Positions 57,907 to 64,000 of a DNA stretch of 64,000 nt are shown in pieces (within the stretch, counting starts at the first letter, position 1; the number at the start of each line of letters is the position of its first letter). The DNA lies in the NCBI GenBank assembly GCA_023213395.1, contig CM041465.1, positions 170,259,741-170,323,740 of the forward strand, in the 5' to 3' direction. This DNA comes from Cycas panzhihuaensis. Lineage: Eukaryota; Cycadophyta. Made by a program: the position numbers and the translations under genes. The notes below the pieces were generated by a model. That model searched no databases and was not told the origin of the DNA. It worked only from the letters and a program-made list of their open reading frames with translations.

Positions 57907-58073
57907 GGTATATTTTGAGAAGGGAAGAAATAAAGAAGGGACTATAAAAGTGATGGCAATAAATGACCAATCACTGTTTAGAAATGGGAGATGTAATGAA
58001 GCAGTATAGCAGAAGGAAGAATAAGTGAGAAAGTGATTATTCGAAGATGAAGGGAGCAACTTAGAGAAAAGTT

Positions 58074-58278
58074 ACCAACACTTATGATAAATATTAACCT
58101 GGCACAACAAGAATATGAGAAGTATTATGATGAAAATTGGCCACCAACACTTGTGGTAAATATTAACTTGACATAGCAAGAATATGAGAAGCACTATGAT
58201 GAAAATTAACCTCCAATACTTGTGACAAATATTAACCTAATGCGGTAGGAATATAAGAAGTATTATGATTATGATTGC
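58074..58278. repeat. 69-bp tandem repeat, three copies
   Basis: Copies start at 58,074, 58,143 and 58,212, each with ACCAACACTT..., a central AAATATTAAC and a GAATATGAGAAG. It is in the leader of copia E, between its gag and the place where element F is inserted; the third copy is cut by F. Confidence 0.9.
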
Positions 58279-58664
58279 TGAAAGAAATAAAATCATAGAG
58301 AACATGGCAGAATATAAAAGAGATAATCATAAATCAATACATTATTATTGCATAAACATGAAAGCCATTATATTCAATCCATTTTGTGAAGAGAGTATTA
58401 TAAATTTCTATAGTGAAGGCAGTGTCTAAAGACACCAGGATTATACACCCCTCAAATTCTATAGTTTGGGGGAGGAGGGAAACTCCTCAATGCCTAAAAT
58501 TTAAATAATAATAAAATAATACAAACTTAATTCAAAATAAACTCAACTCAAATTAACTAAACTTACCTTATACTTACCTACACATATTGAGCACCCACAT
58601 GTATAAATTAATAAAGATGAGGTGTTGGAAGGTGGGAGACGAGTGATGAGCATTAACCCCAACA
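58279..58664 (-). repeat. 3' LTR of element F (386 bp)
   Basis: Starts TGAAAGAAATAAAATCAT and ends GAGCATTAACCCCAACA. Aligns over its length with 62,246-62,624; they differ by substitutions and an indel near 62,573-62,585. A purine tract (minus-strand TTAAGGTGGAGAA, 58,665-58,677) precedes it. Confidence 0.92.
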
Positions 58665-58669
58665 TTCTC

Positions 58670-59441
58670 CACCTTAATGGTCATCATGAATAATGTATTC
58701 TCTTTAAGCTTATAGAATTTATACTTGAAAAAAAACTTTAAAATTCTATCTCTTAACTTGATCTTTATTAACTTACTTCAACCTTCTAACAACATGTGTC
58801 CTTTTATCATGAAGTGGTACAAAAAATCTGTAAGTAAAGTGTAAAAAATCTAGTGCAAATGAAGCTTAATTCAAATATTGATGTATAGTTGCAACTTTGA
58901 CTTTGTCAACTAGAACATTAAGAAAACTTCGAACTTGAACTTTATCTTTTGAAAACTTTGTGTTATGAACAACTATCAAATCATCATAACTCTCCTTTAT
59001 CATATAATAAGATTTATTCTCCTCCTTAAATAAAGGATCAGGTTCTTGTGCAATAAGTTGATCATGCATTTGATCTAAGTCTTCCTTAGTTTTGTCATTA
59101 TAATCCAACTGTTCTAGTACTTGTCTCGCATGCTCAACAAAATCAACGTCAAATACATTGAGGGTATCTCCCCCATAAATGGAAATTAAGAGATCCCATA
59201 TGGATTTAAAGGTTATTAATTCACAAACTTTAGAAAAGACATCATCATGAATAGTGCAAAATATTGAAGCTAATACTTCGTTATCTCTTTTAATGTTTTC
59301 CTTAATATTAGCATCATATTCATCTTATAAATATTTCTAAAGATTATATATGATAAAATAATTTTGTATAGTCTTGTACCATAGTGAAAAATTATGGCTA
59401 TCAAATGTAGGAAATTATACTTGATCAGGATTGATTGCCAT
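58670..59441 (-). pseudogene. Element F gag
   Basis: Starts at minus-strand ATG 59,441 (MAINPDQV, stop, FPTFDSHNFSLWYKTIQNY), then KENIKRDNEVLASIFCTIHD, DVFSKVCELITFKSIWDLLI, FVEHARQVLEQLDYNDKTKE and KSYYMIKESYDDLIVVHNTK, a copia-type gag of the UBN2 kind without zinc knuckle. Stops: three in the first 40 codons, and the frame ends near 58,869. It would provide the particle; pol would have to come from another element. Confidence 0.75.
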
Positions 59442-60944
59442 TTTACAAAAGACTTTAGTGCATAAAAGGATATATATTTTTACTAAGTTAAAAAGGTCAA
59501 TAAACCAATGAACATATGTGATTTTAAATAAACTTTTTAAAAGAGATGTAATACCCTTTAAAAGTGAATCAACTAAATGCAACTTTTATAAGTGAAATAA
59601 AAAAATAAGCTTTTCAACAAGGATGAATAATAAAAAAAATATTTTAATAAATATATGCCTTTTGAATAAATGATAACCTTATAAGATATAATTTTAAATA
59701 GAATTTAAAATATAATGAATATATAAGCAAATTTGAAGTATAACAAATATCTTCTTAAATATAAAAATTTGAAATGAACTTTGAAAATGAAAAATAAAAG
59801 GTCAAAATAAGGTAATATTGGTGTATCTTAAATACTCAAGTTTAGTAGCTTTAAAGTTATATTAAATAATTCTAGAATAATATGAAACTTTACCAATATG
59901 AAGATTAATAAAAAGCTTATTGAATAGAACTGGCCGTTTTGAAAACGGGTTCTTGCAAGTCAAGATTTCAATGAATCAAAGGTATAGTCCTTTATTTTAG
60001 GCTTAACAGGAGCCTGGGGCTTAAAATAGTATAAAAATACTAATAAAATACTTATAGAATATTGTAAAATGATAAATTATAGTTTGGAATGATGCTCAAT
60101 ATACTTTTCAATTGAAATTTTGAGAAAAAATACATATAAAATGTGTAATAATATCAGATTGAAGGTTATTAAATACCTCTAATTTAATTCTTTTGAAAAT
60201 CAGCAAAAATGTTTTAAAACTTATAAAAAATAATGTCAAGTCAAAGAGGAGTGAATCAGTTTCCCAACAAACCTGATAGAACTAATTTCTGATATAAAAC
60301 AGAAAAGTTATAGTGAAAATGGCAACAAGTACTTTTAAGGTAATATGTTTAAAAAATGCTAAAAAACACTAAAGTGTCACTTTCAGCGATAAAACTAGTA
60401 ATTAAAATAAATCTTAAAAAATAAAATAAATAAATGATAATGAAGTTTGTTAACAATAGTCGACTACATAATATATCCTGGAAGAAAATAATCTCCCAGT
60501 GATGAGATATAATCTATTAAAAAAGTGATTTTGTAAAAAAAATTTAAAAGGCTTAAAAATTGCTGATTGACTTTAAACTGACTGAAAATTGGTTAAATCA
60601 GCTCCAAATTGGTCATATGACTAGTCAAAATCAATCTACAGAAAATTTTAGATGTAATTAGATAGGTTTCGTCAGAAACTTATGACCTAGTAAAAAGTTA
60701 TGGCAAAAAAATTCTAGTTACCTTATATAAAATGAAAAATTTAAAAAAATAAAAGGAAAAAAAATATTTATAAAATTGAGAGATCCCTTTTGAAATAAGA
60801 TTGATCATTACGTAGGAAAGTATGTGACCAGGGGCTAGAGTGTAAAGGGGCTAATGCCTTAAAACTAGAATTGAAATAATATAATTTTTTTTTTTTTTTT
60901 TTTTTAACTCTATATGAAAAAATATATAAAAAATAAAACTTTTT
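59442..60944. other. Leader of element F, AT-rich part
   Basis: No coding domain. It includes poly-T (60,888-60,905) on the plus strand and many short A/T runs. Confidence 0.7.
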
Positions 60945-61510
60945 GAAAGGAAGTTTCGCGGCGTTGTCACCACCGCCGACCTACCGTCATTACAGAACCT
61001 GTCATGCCACACTACACACGGTATCCCACAGATGGCACTACCAGGGGAGGATTGGATGTGGGAGGTCTTAGGCCTACACTCATCGAACGACTGGAAAAAA
61101 TCCTCGAATCCACATGGAAATGTCAGAGATGAGCTATATACGACTACATTCTAGAGATACTCATTTACTTGATTTTTGGTCTGAGGTGGTTGTTTGTCTA
61201 GAGGGCACTTAAATAGAGGATGAGAGTACGAGTGTACAGTTGAAGGTTTGATTCCAAATGAAAGAGATATGGAGACGGATATATCTTCTGCTCCCGGTAG
61301 TGGATCTCAAATGGATAGTAAAGTCTAGAATGTGGGTATGATACAGGAACTCAACAATAATATTGGAAGAGTGGTGGACCTCTATGCTAGTCTCTTTAGC
61401 AGTTTTATAAAGGAAATTGAGACATCGTCGGAGGGGGATTCAAATGGAACCTTGAAATCAGATGGGAAGCCTAAAGTTGCTTCTAGATAGAAAAGAATCT
61501 GTTCTTCCTA
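60945..61510 (+). pseudogene. Possible captured host gene fragment inside element F
   Basis: Plus-strand sequence, opposite to F, with a base composition and codon pattern unlike the rest of F. The clearest frame, 61,224-61,490, has one internal stop (61,325) and reads EYECTVEGLIPNERDMETDI, SSAPGSGSQMDSKV, GMIQELNNNIGRVVDLYASL and IKETSSEGDSNGTLKSD-like Ser/Asp-rich sequence, ending at a stop. It looks like the C-terminal exon of a conserved nuclear host protein followed by a 3' untranslated region (61,491-61,960, with T-runs). I could not identify the protein. GC-rich sequence at 60,950-61,100 may be an upstream exon. Confidence 0.5.
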
Positions 61511-62231
61511 GAATCTTAACTTTTTCTAAATCTGTAATATTCTAGTTTCTCTGTATGCTATTAGCTTATAGAGATGCTACCACACTCTTCACCTACAATG
61601 TGAGAATAAACAAGAAATATGTGATGTTACATCAAAAGTGTTTTCTTTTTTTTTTTTTTTTTTTTGGGCAATATGTTATGATTGAAGCTTCAGTTAATTG
61701 CATTGATTGGTGGCTTAATCTTATTGTTAAACTTGCATTACTTCCTCTGTATTCATTCTAGGCTTTGGTAACTATGTGTAAGTTTATAGCACTCGGAAGG
61801 CAACCCCTTAGATTTGATATTTAATCATTCACATTTACCTGTAATGATATTTCAAAGATGATTTTGACAGTAAAGGATAATGTATCGACCTTTAAGTTTA
61901 TTAGAAGTGGAGTTGTGACATCTTTACTTCTTTTTTTTTTTTTTTTTTTTTTTTTAATGTGCAAATGTGAGTTTCAGAACATATATTGATTAAGTAATTT
62001 TTATCTATAATAGGCTTAGTTAAGCTATAGAAGTCTACTAAAACTAGAGTAACACTGACAATGCTACCTTAAATGAAATATATATACACACATTAGATGT
62101 GGAGAAATCTACTCAGGAGAAAATAATGAGTGGGTTATGTAAACCAAAAGGATGCAGGTTATAAAAGAAAGATCTAGCTCACCAGATCTCACCACCATAT
62201 AGACCTTTAAGGCCTATATGCAGGCCTGAAT
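61511..62231. other. Leader of element F, part next to the primer site
   Basis: Two poly-T tracts (61,647-61,665 and 61,931-61,955) and no recognisable coding domain. The part up to about 61,960 may be the 3' untranslated region of the captured fragment. Confidence 0.55.
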
Positions 62232-62245
62232 GCTCTAATACCGGA
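62232..62245 (-). other. Primer-binding site of element F
   Basis: TGCTCTAATACCGG on the plus strand; the reverse complement CCGGTATTAGAGC is close to TGGTATCAGAGC, the initiator-Met site, next to the right LTR. Confidence 0.75.
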
Positions 62246-62624
62246 TGAAAGAAATAAAATCATGGAGAATAGGGTAGAACATAAAAGAGAATCATAAATC
62301 AATATATTATTATTGCACAAATATGAGAGCCATTGTATTTAATCTATTTTGTAAAGAGAGTATTACAAATGTCCATAATGAAGGTGATGTCTAAATACAC
62401 CAAGGTTACACACCCCTCAAATTATATAGTTTGGGGTAGGAAGGAAACTCCTCAACCCCTAAAATTTAAATAATAATAAAATAATATAAACTTAACTCAA
62501 ATTAACTAAACTTACTTTATACTTACTTACACATGTTGAGCACCCACATGTGTAAATTAATGAAGATGAGGTATGCACTCCTAGTTAGAAGGTGGGAGAG
62601 GGGTGATGAGCATTAACCCCAACA
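62246..62624 (-). repeat. 5' LTR of element F (379 bp)
   Basis: TGAAAGAAATAAAATCATGG to GAGCATTAACCCCAACA. Followed by ATTAC, the target duplication copy. Confidence 0.92.
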
Positions 62625-64000
62625 ATTACACTATGGATCACTATTTACAAATAAGTAAATGATCAATATACAAGATTATAAGCCAATGTAGAAGCTAACA
62701 TCATTAGGTATACATGACTTAAAACTCAAATGTAGGATGTGTAATCAACCCAATAATCTCTAACTTGTGTCCAACATATAGTTGAGGTTGTTAAAGGGAT
62801 ACCTAAGATTTTAGTAGAATTAAGTTAGAATTCACCCATGATACCTGCAATTATGTTTGGTAATAAAATTCAAGTCACAACAGAGCTTAAGTACACCTAA
62901 TCCTCATCCAGTTCACCAATAAGAAGCTATATACCTCCTCTAAAGAGTGGTACATACATACCCGTGCCTATGATAGATATTGAACTGCATATATTTTAAT
63001 CTTATATTAAAGTTTTAGTTTTCCTGGTTAGTTATCAGGATGATCCCTGATTGAGGCATGATGGTATGGCTAACCAAACCTCACCAATATTTTGGTTCAG
63101 TTTAGTCCCAACTTGAAACTGACACCTCTTTTATGGCATGGCATTCTGTCAACAAAGGTATCTCAACTTTGGTAAGTATGTAAATAGGTATGAGATGGCA
63201 GAAAATAAAGTACAAGATGTATTCCTTTTAGAGAGAGTAAAAAGATTATCGAATTTGCATCAAACGTACATATAACTTAAAATAGAGTACTTTTGGAGTG
63301 TCTGTGGAGTGCTTGCTTGAAGTGATTTTAGAGTGTTGAAATGAAATGTTGATAAGCGAGTGAGGACACCAAATATTACTCTGATCCAAGTGGTTTTTTA
63401 TTCACTTTTATAATAGGCTTTTAAGCCTTACAAAAAGAAGGAAGAAAATTTCTTCACAATTTTTTTACAAAAAAACATATTTCCACTAAAACATCAATAC
63501 CTTTCTCCCATGGTAACAAAATTGAGTGTTAACTTTTGTGCTGTAAATTAGACTCAAAGCTACATCTTTAAGAGTTAGAATTAGGTCAAAATGAGTTTTG
63601 CAAAATTTTTGGTAGCCCCGCAAAGTGGATAAAATATATATTTCCAAAATCCTTACTAAAAATAACTATTGTTCACTAAAATAGTAATAGCTTTCTTATA
63701 TGACAACAAAATTAGGTGTTATTTATTGTGCTAGAAACTAAACTTAGAGGCATATCTTTTACAATTAGAATTAGGTCAATTGAAGCTCTATGGAATGTTT
63801 TACAAACATGTGAAGTTGAGTAAGTATATTTTTATTTCTACAGAAAATCTAACTTATAAATATCTCATCAACACATGATACCATATAAAATTTCCATCAA
63901 TTTTTTATCACTAGGATCTCAATATAGACAGGGTGAGAGCATACAATGATGAATATTATATATGGCTTCAAATTATTTAAAAAAAAGGGTAAACCTCCCC
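62625..64000. other. Right flank, probably leader of copia E
   Basis: AT-rich and without coding domains. It continues the sequence left of F, so it belongs to the leader of copia E; the E primer site and 5' LTR were not found. Contains the repeat pair listed next. Confidence 0.5.
63484..63787. repeat. Direct repeat of about 190-bp spacing, two copies
   Basis: 63,484-63,597 and 63,674-63,787 are diverged copies: both read CACTAAAA..., AACAAAATT, GTGCTGTAAATTAGAC / GTGCTAGAAACTAAAC, and GTTAGAATTAGGTCAA / AATTAGAATTAGGTCAA. Spacing 190 bp. Possibly the start of a longer tandem array or a satellite-like piece. Confidence 0.75.

Larger units (their letters stand above)
58279..62624 (-). mobile_element. 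Element F: gag-only copia-type element (4.3 kb)
   Basis: Two LTRs (58,279-58,664 and 62,246-62,624), flanked by ATTGC and ATTAC (one mismatch), inserted in the 69-bp repeat of copia E. The primer site is left of the right LTR, so transcription goes right to left. Between them there is gag and no pol: I find no protease, integrase, RT or RNase H motif. That matches the known class of terminal-repeat retrotransposons with only gag. Its leader (59,442-62,231) holds a plus-strand coding-like fragment. Confidence 0.87.

Overview
The window is nested transposable-element DNA from a plant nuclear genome, and I see no intact host gene. The evidence is Ty1/copia and Ty3/gypsy pol domains of plant lineages, LTRs primed by initiator-Met-tRNA-like sites, a plant-mobile-domain-like reading frame, and 5-bp target duplications. 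Almost every coding frame is broken. The in-frame stops sit mostly at former Gln, Trp or Arg codons, which is the trace of C-to-T decay of methylated DNA. The species cannot be told from the sequence.

Left flank (1-12,099): the 5' LTR and leader of a minus-strand element (C) adjoin copia element B. The protease frame of B is split by a complete, decayed copia element A (1,862-8,998) with paired LTRs. B resumes at 8,999 with integrase, reverse transcriptase, RNase H and its 3' LTR. That LTR is split by a 3.8-kb solo LTR (S, 12,100-15,875, target duplication ACAAC) that holds a 0.57-kb TA/CA microsatellite. Next come a short-LTR copia element D (16,193-about 19,660), truncated before its reverse transcriptase, and the RT/RNase H end of a minus-strand gypsy element G (about 19,665-20,904).

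Centre (20,910-52,025): a 31.1-kb insertion, N2, interrupts G between protease and RT with target duplication GGTTC. The G frame reads straight across once N2 is removed. N2 is a minus-strand Tat-type Ty3/gypsy element with LTRs of about 3 kb. It carries gag, protease, RT, RNase H and integrase, then a plus-strand (antisense) spliced gene with a plant-mobile-domain-like region, then a second RNase H. Each N2 LTR is itself interrupted at the same GATAC site. The left one holds a young, GC-rich relative, N1 (22,850-33,682), which has lost RT, RNase H, the integrase core and the antisense gene. The right one holds a solo LTR, L5 (48,255-50,981), in the opposite orientation.

Right flank (52,026-64,000): the gag/protease part of G is followed by a minus-strand copia element E. 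The leader of E carries a 69-bp tandem repeat broken by element F (58,279-62,624). F is a gag-only copia element with 0.38-kb LTRs and a plus-strand fragment that looks like captured host coding sequence. The last 1.4 kb holds a diverged direct repeat of about 190-bp spacing.

Across the Tat family (S, N1, N2, L5) the LTRs share a TATA-like tract about 195 bp from a 20-mer that contains a splice-donor-like GGTAAG, and a hairpin at the LTR terminus with compensatory changes. The most interesting items are the antisense spliced gene in N2 and the double use of one insertion site.
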